NCBI GenBank assembly: GCA_010909165.1
Contig: MU008151.1
Coordinates: forward strand, 744,001-808,000
Reading direction: 5' to 3'
Length of the DNA stretch: 64,000 nucleotides
Source: Anthoceros angustus
Lineage: Eukaryota > Streptophyta > Anthocerotopsida > Anthocerotales > Anthocerotaceae
In this document: piece by piece, positions 32,744 through 42,814 of the stretch
Layout of the letters: the number at the start of each line of letters is the position of its first letter
Numbering within the stretch: position 1 is the stretch's first letter
The notes under the pieces: model-generated
What the model was told of the DNA's origin: nothing
What the model saw: only the letters and a program-made list of their open reading frames with translations
Database searches by the model: none
Translations under genes and position numbers: made by a program

Positions 32744-35700
32744 GTGCAGGAAGCTCGTATGCTCGCATCAAAGAAACGCATCGAATTCCACCTATTCTGC
32801 GCTCAGCCAGGCTCGGTGCCGATGGCTGTCTGGAACCTTAGAGTTGAGTCAAGCCAAGCGCAACTGGATCGATTGTGCGGAAGATCCCCTGCTCCCCCGA
32901 GCTCAGGGAACCAACGTTTGGCAAACAACCAAGTCGCCAGGTGCGGCACCTTTGTAACAAAGCCGGCACCTTCGGCGTGGGAGGATGCGCAAACTGATGG
33001 TAGCTTCCCGAAACATCCTAAGCTTCGCAGATACGAAAGGGGCGTCACGGTAACTGCGGAAACCGTGAACAAGCTATGTCACGAAGGCCATCTCGCTCAG
33101 GCTGTTGAGGCTTTGGGAATGCTGGTGCAGACAGACGATTGCATTTCCAAAGCTCTCTTTTACACTGTTCTTAAAAAATGCGTGGACAAGAAGGACCTTG
33201 TTCTGGGTTGCCGTGTACATGCTCTCACGGTGGAAATGGGGTATCAGTCGGACACGTTCCTGTGCAATCACATCCTGCGCATGTATGTTTCTCATGGCAG
33301 GTTGCAAGACGCGATGCATGTGTTTGCAGTGGTTGCCATGCCAGATGCCTTCATGTGGTCCTCCATCATTTCTGCTCATGTTAAACACGGACAAGACAAG
33401 CAGGCCATCCAGCTGTATCATCGGATGCGTAGGTCGAGTGTGAAGCCAGATGCCCATGTATTTGTAGCAGCACTCCAGGCTTGTGCAAGGGGAGCATATT
33501 TGACATCTGGGCAGGAGCTGCATTCTGATGTATTGGCTAGCGGCTTAGGCCATAACTTGTTTGTTTGCAATTCCTTGATTAACATGTATGCAAAGTGTGG
33601 CATGGGGCAGGAAGCCCTGCGTCTTTACAGTGCTATGCAACAAGAAGGCATCACGGCACCCGATTCTGTGACATTCGTATGCCTCTTGCAGGCTTGTGCA
33701 AACCTGGGGAACCCAGCTTTAGAGAAGGGAGGCAGCTCCATGCACAACTGAGAGAAGGAGGACATGAAGCTCATGTGTGTGGCCAACAGTTTGGTGAGCA
33801 TGTATGCAAAGTGTGGCAGCTTGGAAGATGCTCAAATAGTGTTTCAAGGACTGCGTGAAAAGAATGTGGTGACATGGAATGCCATGATAGCAGGATATTC
33901 CCAACAGGGCATGGGCCAGGATGCACTTCGTCTTCACAGTGCTATGGAAGAGGAAGGCATCACTACACCTGATTCTGTGACGTTTGTGTGCCTCTTGCAG
34001 GCTTGTGCAAACCTGGGGAACCCAGCTTTAGAGAAGGGAGGCAGCTTCATGCACAGATTCGAGAACAAGGGCTTCAGGGAGATGTGTCTGTAGCTAACAG
34101 TTTGGTAAATATGTATGCGAAGTGTGGAAGCTTGGAAGATGCTCAAAAGTGTTTGACGAGCTTGGTCAGAAGGATGTAGTGACTTGGACTGCTCTAATTG
34201 CAGGGTATTCTCAACAAGGCATGGGCCAGGAAGGCCTTCTTCTTTACAGTGCTATGCAAGAAGGCATCACGGCACCGATTCTGTGACATTCGTATGCCTC
34301 TTGCAGGCTTGTGCAAACCTGGGGAACCCAGCTTTAGAGAAGGGAGGCAGCTCCATGCACAACTGAGAGAAGGAGGACATGAAGCTCATGTGTGTGGCCA
34401 ACAGTTTGGTGAGCATGTATGCAAAGTGTGGCAGCTTGGAAGATGCTCAAATAGTGTTTCAAGGACTGCGTGAAAAGAATGTGGTGACATGGAATGCCAT
34501 GATAGCAGGATATTCCCAACAGGGCATGGGCCAGGATGCACTTCGTCTTCACAGTGCTATGGAAGAGGAAGGCATCACTACACCTGATTCTGTGACGTTT
34601 GTGTGTGCCTTGCAGGCATGTGCCAACGAGGGCACCCCGGCTTTGGAGAAGGGAGGCAGCTTCATGCGCAAATTAAAGAGCAAGAATTCCACGCTGATGT
34701 GCTTGTAGCCAGCTGTTTGGTAAATATGTATGCAAAGTGTGGCAGCTTAGAGGATGCTCAGAGTGTGTTCGACGGACTGCAATTAAAAGACGTGGTGACA
34801 TGGAATGCCATGATCGCAGGTATTCTCAGCAGGCATGGGTCAGGAAGCCCTCTATCTTTACGGCCGAATGCAAGAGGATGGCATGTCTGTTCCTAATTCC
34901 GTGACATTTGTGTGCCTCCTGCAAGCATGTGCAAATGTGGGCACCCTGGCATTGGACATGGGAAACAGCTGCATGCAGAAGTTCGAGATCAAGGGCTTCA
35001 GACTGACGTGGTTGTAGGTTGCAGCCTGGTTAACATGTATGCAAAGTGTGGCATGGGGCAGGAAGCCCTGCGTCTTTACAGTGCTATGGAAGAGGAAGGC
35101 ATCACTACACCTGATTCTGTGACATTTGTGTGCCTCTTGCAGGCTTGTGCAAACGAGGGCACCCCGGCTTTGGAGAAGGGAGGCAGCTTCATGCACAGAT
35201 TCAAGAACAAGAGCTGCAAGTTGATGTGTCTGTAGCTAACAGTTTGGTGAGCATGTATGCAAAGTGTGGCAGCTTGGAAGATGCTCAAATAGTGTTTCAA
35301 GGACTGCGTGAAAAGAATGTGGTGACATGGAATGCCATGATCGCAGGTATTCTCAGCAGGCATGGGCCAGGAAGCTCTTGGACTTTACGCTTCTATGCGG
35401 CAAGAAGGCATCACTACACCTGATTCTGTGACATTTGTGTGCCTCCTGCAGGCATGTGCCAATGAGGGCACCCCGGCTTTGGAGAAGGGAGGCAGCTCCA
35501 TGCACAACTGAGAGAAGGAGGACATGAAGCTCATGTGTGTGGCCAACAGTTTGGTAAATATGTATGCAAAGTGTGGCATGGGCAGGAAGCCCTGCGTCTT
35601 TACAGTGCTATGCAACAAGAAGGCATCACGGCACCGATTCTGTGACGTTTGTGTGTGCCTTGCAGGCATGTGCAAATGTGGGCACCCTGGCATTGGACAT

Positions 35701-38517
35701 GGGAAACAGCTGCATGCAGAAGTTCGAGATCAAGGGCTTCAGACTGACGTGGTTGTAGGTTGCAGCCTGGTTAACATGTATGCAAAGTGTGGCAGCTTGG
35801 AGGATGCTCAGGTGGTGTTTGATGGGCTGCATCAGAAGAATGTGGTGACATGGAATGCCATGATCGCAGGTATTCTCAGCAGGCATGGGCCAGGAAGCTC
35901 TTGGACTTTACGCTTCTATGCGGCAAGAAGGCATCACGGCACCTGATTCTGTGACGTTTGTGTGTGCCTTGCAGGCATGTGCAAATGTGGGCACCCTGGC
36001 ATTGGACATGGGAAACAGCTGCATGCAGAAGTTCGAGATCAAGGGCTTCAGGAGATGTGTCTGTAGCTAACAGTTTGGTGAGCATGTATGCAAAGTGTGG
36101 CAGCTTGGAGGATGCCCAGGTGGTGTTTGATGGGCTGCATCAGAAGAATGTGGTGACATGGACTTCTCTAATAGGAGGATACTCCCAACACAACATGGGC
36201 CAGGATGCACTTCGTCTTCACAGTGCTATGCAACAAGAAGGCATGGCTGTACCAGATTCTGTGACATTCGTATGCCTCTTGCAGGCTTGTGCAAGGGAGC
36301 ATATTTGACATCTGGGCAGGAGCTGCATTCTGATGTATTGGCTAGCGGCTTAGGCCATAACTTGTTTGTTTGCAATTCTTTGATTAACATGTATGCAAAG
36401 TGTGGCATGGGGCAGGAAGCCCTGCGTCTTTACAGTGCTATGCAACAAGAAGGCATCACGGCACCTGATTCTGTGACATTTGTGTGCCTCCTGCAGGCAT
36501 GTGCCAACGAGGGCACCCCGGCTTTGGAGAAGGGAGGCAGCTCCATGCACAACTGAGAGAAGGAGGACATGAAGCTCATGTGTGTGGCCAACAGTTTGGT
36601 GAGCATGTATGCAAAGTGTGGCAGCTTGGAAGATGCTCAAATAGTGTTTCAAGGACTGCGTGAAAAGAATGTGGTGACATGGAATGCCATGATAGCAGGA
36701 TATTCCCAACAGGGCATGGGCCAGGATGCACTTCGTCTTCACAGTGCTATGGAAGAGGAAGGCATCACTACACCTGATTCTGTGACGTTTGTGTGTGCCT
36801 TGCAGGCATGTGCAAGTGTCGGTGCCCTGGGTTTAGACAAGGGAAGCAGCTTCATGCACAGATTCGAGAACAAGGGCTTCAGACTGACGTGGTTGTAGGT
36901 TGCAGCCTGGTTAACATGTATGCAAAGTGTGGCAGCTTGGAGGATGCCCAGGTGGTGTTTGATGGGCTGCATCAGAAGAATGTGGTGACATGGACTTCTC
37001 TAATAGGAGGATACTCCCAACACAACATGGGCCAGGAAGCTCTTGGACTTTACGCTTCTATGCGGCAAGAAGGCATGGCTGTACCAGATTCTGTGACATT
37101 TGTGTGCCTCCTCCTGGCATGTGCAAATGTGGGCACCCTGGCATTGGACATGGGGAAACAGCTGCATGCAGAAGTTCGAGATCAAGGGCTTCAGGGAGAT
37201 GTGTCTGTAGCTAACAGTTTGGTAAATATGTATGCGAAGTGTGGAAGCTTGGCAGATGCTCAAAAAGTGTTTGACGAGCTTGGTCAGAAGGATGTAGTGA
37301 CTTGGACTGCTCTAATTGCAGGGTATTCTCAACAAGGCATGGGCCAGGAAGGCCTTCTTCTTTACAGTGCTATGCAAGAAGAGGTGTCGCTGTACCCAGT
37401 TCCGTGACATTTATGTGCCTCCTGCAGGCATGTGCCAACGAGGGCACCCGGCTTTGGAGAAGGGAGGCAGCTTCATGCGCAAATTAAAGAGCAAGAATTC
37501 CACGCTGATGTGCTTGTAGCCAGCTGTTTGGTAAATATGTATGCAAAGTGTGGTAGCTTAGAGGATGCTCAGAGTGTGTTCGACGGACTGCAATTAAAAG
37601 ACGTGGTGACATGGAATGCCATGATCGCAGGGTATTCTCAGCAGGGCATGGGTCAGGAAGCCCTCTATCTTTACGGCCGAATGCAAGAGGATGGCATGTC
37701 TGTTCCTAATTCCGTGACATTTGTGTGCCTCCTGCAAGCATGTGCAAATATAGCAGCCCTGCATTTGGGAAGGAAGCTACATGCACAGATTCAAGAACAA
37801 GAGCTGCAAGTTGATGTGTCTGTAGCTACCAGCTTGATAAATATGTATGGGAAGTGTGGGAGCATGGTTGATGCACAGCAAGTGTTTGATGCATTACCAC
37901 CCGGGAGGGAAGCCGTCTCCTGGAATGCACTGATTGCGGGATACACCCGCCAAGGAGACAGCGAAGTGGTCTTTGACTTGGTTCAGAAAATGAGAGAGGA
38001 AAGCATACAGCCAGACAGCATCACATTCCTTAGTGTACTAACAGTATGCAGTCATGCGGGTCTAGTGAACAAGGGAAGAGAGTGCTTCGACTCCATGAGC
38101 AGTCAGTATGGCATCTGTCCCTCAGTGGAGCACCACACATGCCTGGTGGATCTGCTTGGCCGTGCGGGCCGACTGTATGAGGCACTGGCGGTGGTAAGAA
38201 CAATGCCTGTATTGCCTAATGCTGCAGTTTGGCACACTTTGTTGGGTGCTTGTCAAAAATGGGGCAACATCGATGTGGGAAGCGATGCTTTCGATGAAGC
38301 AGTGAAGATAGACGATCAGGATGCCACAGCGTATCTGTTAATGTCTAATATATACAAGGGTGATCAGATGTGGGAGCAGGCACAGGCGATGCAGGCAAGG
38401 CGAATAAAAGTCAGGGCATGGAAGCAGCCCGGGCAGAGCTGGTGGACAGACATGGCCGGACTGGTGCACAGCTTTGTGGTTGGGGATAGGAAGCAACTCA
38501 AAGAGAAGCGGAGGTGA
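32744..38517 (+). pseudogene. Long WW-type PPR array, reshuffled and frame-broken
   Basis: The first frame 32744-33751 gives an N-terminus related to the gene at 42815-45580 (AVWNLRVESSQAQ..ARCGTFVTKPA), then VTAETVNKLCHEGHLAQAVEAL and the first repeats. Between 33700 and 37430 the same few triplets recur in changing order. Frames break at LEKGGS.MH and related sites in nearly every unit. The last frame, 37432-38517 (361 residues), is clean and runs through the final repeats and E1/E2 (AAVWHTLLGACQKWGNIDVG) to PGQSWWTDMAGLVHSFVVGD, ending in KEKRR. No DYW domain follows. Four units carry the same shortened KCGMGQEAL joint. If the homopolymer breaks were sequencing errors, this would be a very long PPR protein with at least twelve triplets. 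Confidence 0.72.
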
Positions 38518-38900
38518 AACAGCTGGTTCCCAAGGCAGAAAATGAAGGATATGTTCCGCTTCTGCTGACGGACATACGTGATGGTTGGAGGGGGAATCAT
38601 TTCTGTGTGGGCACAGCCAGAAGCTGGCTATGAGCTAGGCACTTGAGCAACACACCCAAATGGAGTCCCAAACTCACTACGCAATGTCCGCCAGCTGTAC
38701 ATGTGGCTTCCCAAATGCAGGGCCAGTGGACAGACATGGCCGGACGGGTGCAGTGTTTTGTGGTCGGGGAAAGGAAGCATCTCAAATTGACACGGAGGCG
38801 AACTATTTCTGGAAGCTGGCGGACATATGCGATGGTGGCAGGGGGGACTTTTTGTGTGTGGGCACAGCGAGAAACTGGCTATGAGCTAGGCCCTTAAGCA
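38430..38900 (+). repeat. Duplicated PPR 3' tail
   Basis: The segment from the PG box to about 120 bases past the stop (38430-38655) is repeated in diverged form at 38720-38910. Matches include GGACAGACATGGCCGGAC.GG, TGTGGTCGGGGAAAGGAAGC against TGTGGTTGGGGATAGGAAGC, GTGTGGGCACAGC, GGCTATGAGCTAGGC and AGCAACACA. It preserves only VQCFVVGERKHLK and the trailing sequence. Confidence 0.75.
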
Positions 38901-39189
38901 ACACAGCCATCCAAAGGGAGTCCAACGATCACTTCTCAATCTCTGCCATTCGAGGTCGCCTATTCAGACCTTCCTCCGCGGTAATCGTTCCGTTGGATTG
39001 CGTCCCCTCTGTGATGTCTCACAGACGAGACCGGCACAAGGAGAGCATGCAATTTGTCAAGGCCCTTATCAAATCTGAAGCAGAGATGGAGGTTCCCGTG
39101 ACCAGCGACCTGCACCTCTGGCCCGAGCGCATCACATTCCAGGTGACGGACCGGTCGGTGCCTCGCATACAGAGACTCTCCAGGGAGCA

Positions 39190-42100
39190 ATGGATATACT
39201 AGGAAAAGCCTCCCTGTGGAAGAGCATGCCTGGCTGGAGATGCATCTTCCAGCGACAATCTTGGCCAGGACAGCTTTCACGTTGGTGGCAAAGCAGGCAA
39301 AGTAGGAAACAGGAGGTCCTCTGGTTGAACAACTTGGGTGGATATAATCCATCTTTGTTGGGTTCGGAGCTTGCTGTTCTGGATATACAGATGGGTCGTT
39401 GTGCCTCCGACCGGGGCTTACTGGATTTGCCTGCCCCTGACAGGCCTGCACGTTACGATAAGGGCGTGACGGCTGATACTGTGAGCAAACTATGTTATGA
39501 GGGCCATCTCAGTGAGGCTGTGGAGGCTTTGGAAGTTCTGGTGCAGACAGACCGTTTTATTTCCAGATCTCTCTTTTACGCTGTGCTGAAACAATGTGTG
39601 GTGAATAAGGATCTTGTGCTGGGTAGGCGGGTCCATGCTTTCACGGTTGAAAAGGGATATGAGTCAGACACGTTTCTGGGCAATCACATCCTGCGGATGT
39701 ATGCTTCTCATGGGAGGCTGCAAGACGCTATGCATGTATTTGAAGTGGTGGCCGAACCAGATGCCTTCATGTGGTCTTCCATCATTTCTGCGCATGTTAA
39801 ACACGGACAACACAGGCCGGCCATCCAGCTGTATCATCGTATGTCCAGGTCCGGTGTGAAGCCAGATGCCCATGTGTTTGTGGCCGCCCTTCAGGCTTGT
39901 GCAAAGGGAGCAGACTTGAAAACTGGGCAGCAGGTGCATGCTGATGTGATCGCCAGTGGCGTTGAGCCTGATTTGTTTGGTTGGAACTGCTTGCTGAACA
40001 TGTATGCAAAGTGTGGCAGCTTGCAAGATGCGCGAAGAGTTTTTGATTGTCTTCGTCACAAAGATGTGGTGACGTGGAATGCTATGATAGCAGGATATGC
40101 ACAGCAGGGCATGGGCCAGGAAGCCTTTTCTGTCTACAGTGCTATGCAAGTTGAAGGTGGGTGTGTGCCCGATTCTGTGACCTTTGTGTGCCTCCTGCAC
40201 GCATGTACGAGTGTGGGGAAACTAGCCTTGGAGAAGGGTAAGTATCTTCATGCCCAAATTAGACAATGTGGCCACCAAGATGATATGTCAGTAGGCAACA
40301 GCTTGGTGAACATGTACGCAAAATGTGGAAGCTTGGAACATGCCCGAGGAGTGTTTGACAGACTTTGTCAAAAGGATGTGGTAACGTGGACTGCCATGAT
40401 AGCAGCATATTCCCAGCAGGGCATGGGCCATGAAGCCCTTCATCTCTACAGTGATATGGAAGATGAAGGCGTTGCTGTACCTGATTCTGTGACTTTTTTG
40501 TGTCTCCTGCAGGCATGCTCAAGTGTGGGCACACAAGCGTTGGAGAAGGGGAAGCAACTTCACGCACAGATAAGAGAACGAGGACATGAAGGTGACGTGC
40601 TCATAGCCAGCAGTTTGGTAAACATGTATGCAAAGTGTGGCAGCTTGGAAGATGCGCAGAAAGTGTTTAACAGAATTGGTGACAAGAATGAGGTCACGTG
40701 GACTGCGATAATAGCAGGTTATTCCCAGCAGGGCATGGGCCAAGAAGCCCTCTGTCTTTACAGTGCTATGCGAGAGGAAGGCATGTGTGCACCCAATGCT
40801 ATGACATTTGTGTGCCTCCTCCAGGCATGTGCAAGTGTGGGCACGCCAGCATTGGAGATGGGAAAGCAGCTCCATGTGCAGATTAGAGAACGAGGACACC
40901 AAGCTGATGTGTTCGTAGGCAGCAGTGTGGTGAACATGTATGCCAAGTGTGGCAGCTTGGAGGACGCTCAGAGAGTGTTCAATGGGCTTGATCAAAAAAA
41001 TGTGGTCATCTGGAATGCCATGATAGCAGGATATTCACAGCAGGGCATGGGGCAGGAAGCCCTTCGTCTCTACAGTGCTATGCAGGAGGGAGGCACCACT
41101 GTGCCCAATTCAGTCACATTCGTGAGCCTCCTTCAGGCATGTGCAAGTCTGGGTACCCCAGCGCTGGAGAAGGGGAAACATCTTCATACGCAGATAAGAC
41201 AACAGGGACATCAAGCTGATGCCTTTGTGGTCAACAGTTTGGTGAACATGTACGCAAAGTGTGGCAGCTTGGAGGATGCTAAGAGATTGTTCGACGGACT
41301 TGGTAAAAAAGACGTGGGTGCGTGGACTGCCATGATAGCAGGATACGCGCAGCAGGGCATGGGCCACGAAGCTCTTCGTCTTTACACTGCTATGCAAGAA
41401 GAAGGCATGGCTGTACCCAATTCCGTCACATTTGTGTGCCTCCTGCAGGCATGTGCAGACGTGGCAGCCTTGCATGTGGGCAGGCAGCTACATGCAAAGA
41501 TTCTACAACAAGGACTTCAAGGTGATGTGTATGTTGCCGGAAGTTTGATCAACATGTATGGAAAGGTTGGCCGTATGGTTGACGCACAGCAGGTGTTTGA
41601 TAAGTTGCCCAAAAAAGACGTCGTCGCCTGGAGTGCACTGATTGCAGGCTACACCTGCCAAGGCAACACTGAAGTGGTCTTCGATCTAGTTCGAAGAATG
41701 CGAGAGGATGGCATGCTGCCAGACGGCATCACTTTCCTCAGTGTATTAGCAGTGTGTAGTCATGCGGGCCTAGTGAACAAGGGGTGGGAGTATTTTGAGA
41801 CTATGAGCAGGTACCACGGCATCATTCCCACGGAGGACCACTACGCATGTATGGTGGATCTCATGGGTCGTGCAGGGCAACTGGATGAGGCACTAGCTTT
41901 CGTAGAGACAATGCCTATGGAACCTAAAGCTGCAGTTTGGCACTCTTTGTTGGGTGCCTGTCAAAAGTGGAGTAAGGTGGAGGTAGGCCAACATGCTTTC
42001 AATGAAGCTGTGAAGCTAGACAAAAAAGATGCCACAGCACATGTGTTGATGTTGAACATATACATCGGTTCCCAGATGTGGGAGCACGCTCAGCAGATGC

Positions 42101-42249
42101 ATACGAGGAGAACAAGAATCAGGGCATGGAAGCAGCCAGGTCAGAGCTGGTGGACAGACGAGGACGGACTGGTGCACAGTTTTCTGGTTGGGGATGAGAA
42201 GCTTCCGCAGAGTCCACCACAGCCGAAGCAGGCATCTGTTCCAACATGA
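39190..42249 (+). CDS. PLS-class PPR protein, WW type, intact, no DYW domain
   Basis: A single uninterrupted frame encodes 1019 residues. The N-terminus contains RWWQSRQSRKQEVLWLNN, a shortened relative of the PDF motif. After VTADTVSKLCYEGHLSEAVEAL come about seven near-identical P-L-S triplets of roughly 102 residues (for example NSLVNMYAKCGSLE, NAMIAGYSQQGMGQEAL, LLQACASVGT). P2-L2-S2 and E1/E2 (AAVWHSLLGACQKW) follow, then the PG box with Trp987-Trp988. It ends 31 residues later, so the deaminase is missing. In the next frame 42246 onward continues briefly (NMKEKGVV) like the start of a DYW linker and then loses similarity. Such proteins bind organelle RNA base by base. Without a DYW domain it would need a partner enzyme, or act otherwise. 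The start could also be a later ATG. Confidence 0.9.
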   Translation: MDILGKASLWKSMPGWRCIFQRQSWPGQLSRWWQSRQSRKQEVLWLNNLGGYNPSLLGSELAVLDIQMGRCASDRGLLDLPAPDRPARYDKGVTADTVSKLCYEGHLSEAVEALEVLVQTDRFISRSLFYAVLKQCVVNKDLVLGRRVHAFTVEKGYESDTFLGNHILRMYASHGRLQDAMHVFEVVAEPDAFMWSSIISAHVKHGQHRPAIQLYHRMSRSGVKPDAHVFVAALQACAKGADLKTGQQVHADVIASGVEPDLFGWNCLLNMYAKCGSLQDARRVFDCLRHKDVVTWNAMIAGYAQQGMGQEAFSVYSAMQVEGGCVPDSVTFVCLLHACTSVGKLALEKGKYLHAQIRQCGHQDDMSVGNSLVNMYAKCGSLEHARGVFDRLCQKDVVTWTAMIAAYSQQGMGHEALHLYSDMEDEGVAVPDSVTFLCLLQACSSVGTQALEKGKQLHAQIRERGHEGDVLIASSLVNMYAKCGSLEDAQKVFNRIGDKNEVTWTAIIAGYSQQGMGQEALCLYSAMREEGMCAPNAMTFVCLLQACASVGTPALEMGKQLHVQIRERGHQADVFVGSSVVNMYAKCGSLEDAQRVFNGLDQKNVVIWNAMIAGYSQQGMGQEALRLYSAMQEGGTTVPNSVTFVSLLQACASLGTPALEKGKHLHTQIRQQGHQADAFVVNSLVNMYAKCGSLEDAKRLFDGLGKKDVGAWTAMIAGYAQQGMGHEALRLYTAMQEEGMAVPNSVTFVCLLQACADVAALHVGRQLHAKILQQGLQGDVYVAGSLINMYGKVGRMVDAQQVFDKLPKKDVVAWSALIAGYTCQGNTEVVFDLVRRMREDGMLPDGITFLSVLAVCSHAGLVNKGWEYFETMSRYHGIIPTEDHYACMVDLMGRAGQLDEALAFVETMPMEPKAAVWHSLLGACQKWSKVEVGQHAFNEAVKLDKKDATAHVLMLNIYIGSQMWEHAQQMHTRRTRIRAWKQPGQSWWTDEDGLVHSFLVGDEKLPQSPPQPKQASVPT

Positions 42250-42814
42250 AGGAGAAAGGCGTTGTTCAGATTTCAGAACTCTCATCCTTTCGAGGGTGTG
42301 TTTTGTTCGTGCCTGCCCTTGGAAGTCGGCAATCATGTCAAGGCGTTACGATTCCAGGACAACCATCTTCTGACAACCAGTTCACTTTAGCAAACTCTTT
42401 GTCTGCGAAGGGACGGAGAGTTTGCTTATCGAGGGAGGAGACGAAAAAGAGCAGCGGTCCAGTCTTTCAAACTGTAGATATTGATAAAAGCCCACGGTAA
42501 CCGAGAAAGGACGAGGATAGTCTTCCTAAGACTGGTAAAAGGCGCGATGTGGACTCTGTACAAGGACGAGCCAGTAGTAGCCAAACTCTTACGCCCTTCC
42601 CAGATCAAGAACGGAGGAGGTGGGCTCTTGCGGATCTTGGAACAGAAGAGTTCAGAGGAAAACCTCATAAAGGGAAGGGCTGTTTAACCTCCGGCAATGA
42701 CATGTCCCTGGCTTCGATGCAAGTCGTACTTGGGCCTCCCCGGACGTGAGACATATGTACTTAGGCTCCCCATGACGTGAGACATACCTAGACCTCCCAG
42801 AACGTGAGACATAC
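42250..42814. other. Convergent 3' flank with a ~28 bp repeat
   Basis: This lies between the ends of two intact PPR genes. The first ~40 bases resemble the linker that normally precedes a DYW domain (NMKEKGVV), out of frame with the upstream gene. At 42727-42822 a unit CTTAGGC(C)TCCC..GACGTGAGACATA is repeated about three and a half times. Nothing else is recognisable. Confidence 0.6.

Noticed and set aside
12332-38517. Programmed ribosomal frameshifting as an explanation of the recurrent PPR breaks
   Set aside because: The sites are simple G and A run contractions without a slippery heptamer and downstream structure that I can see, dozens of shifts would be needed per protein, and intact paralogs have the longer runs.
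38993-39202. 69-codon frame directly before the intact PPR gene
   Set aside because: No recognisable domain and no splice link to the PPR frame; probably a chance frame in the 5' flank.
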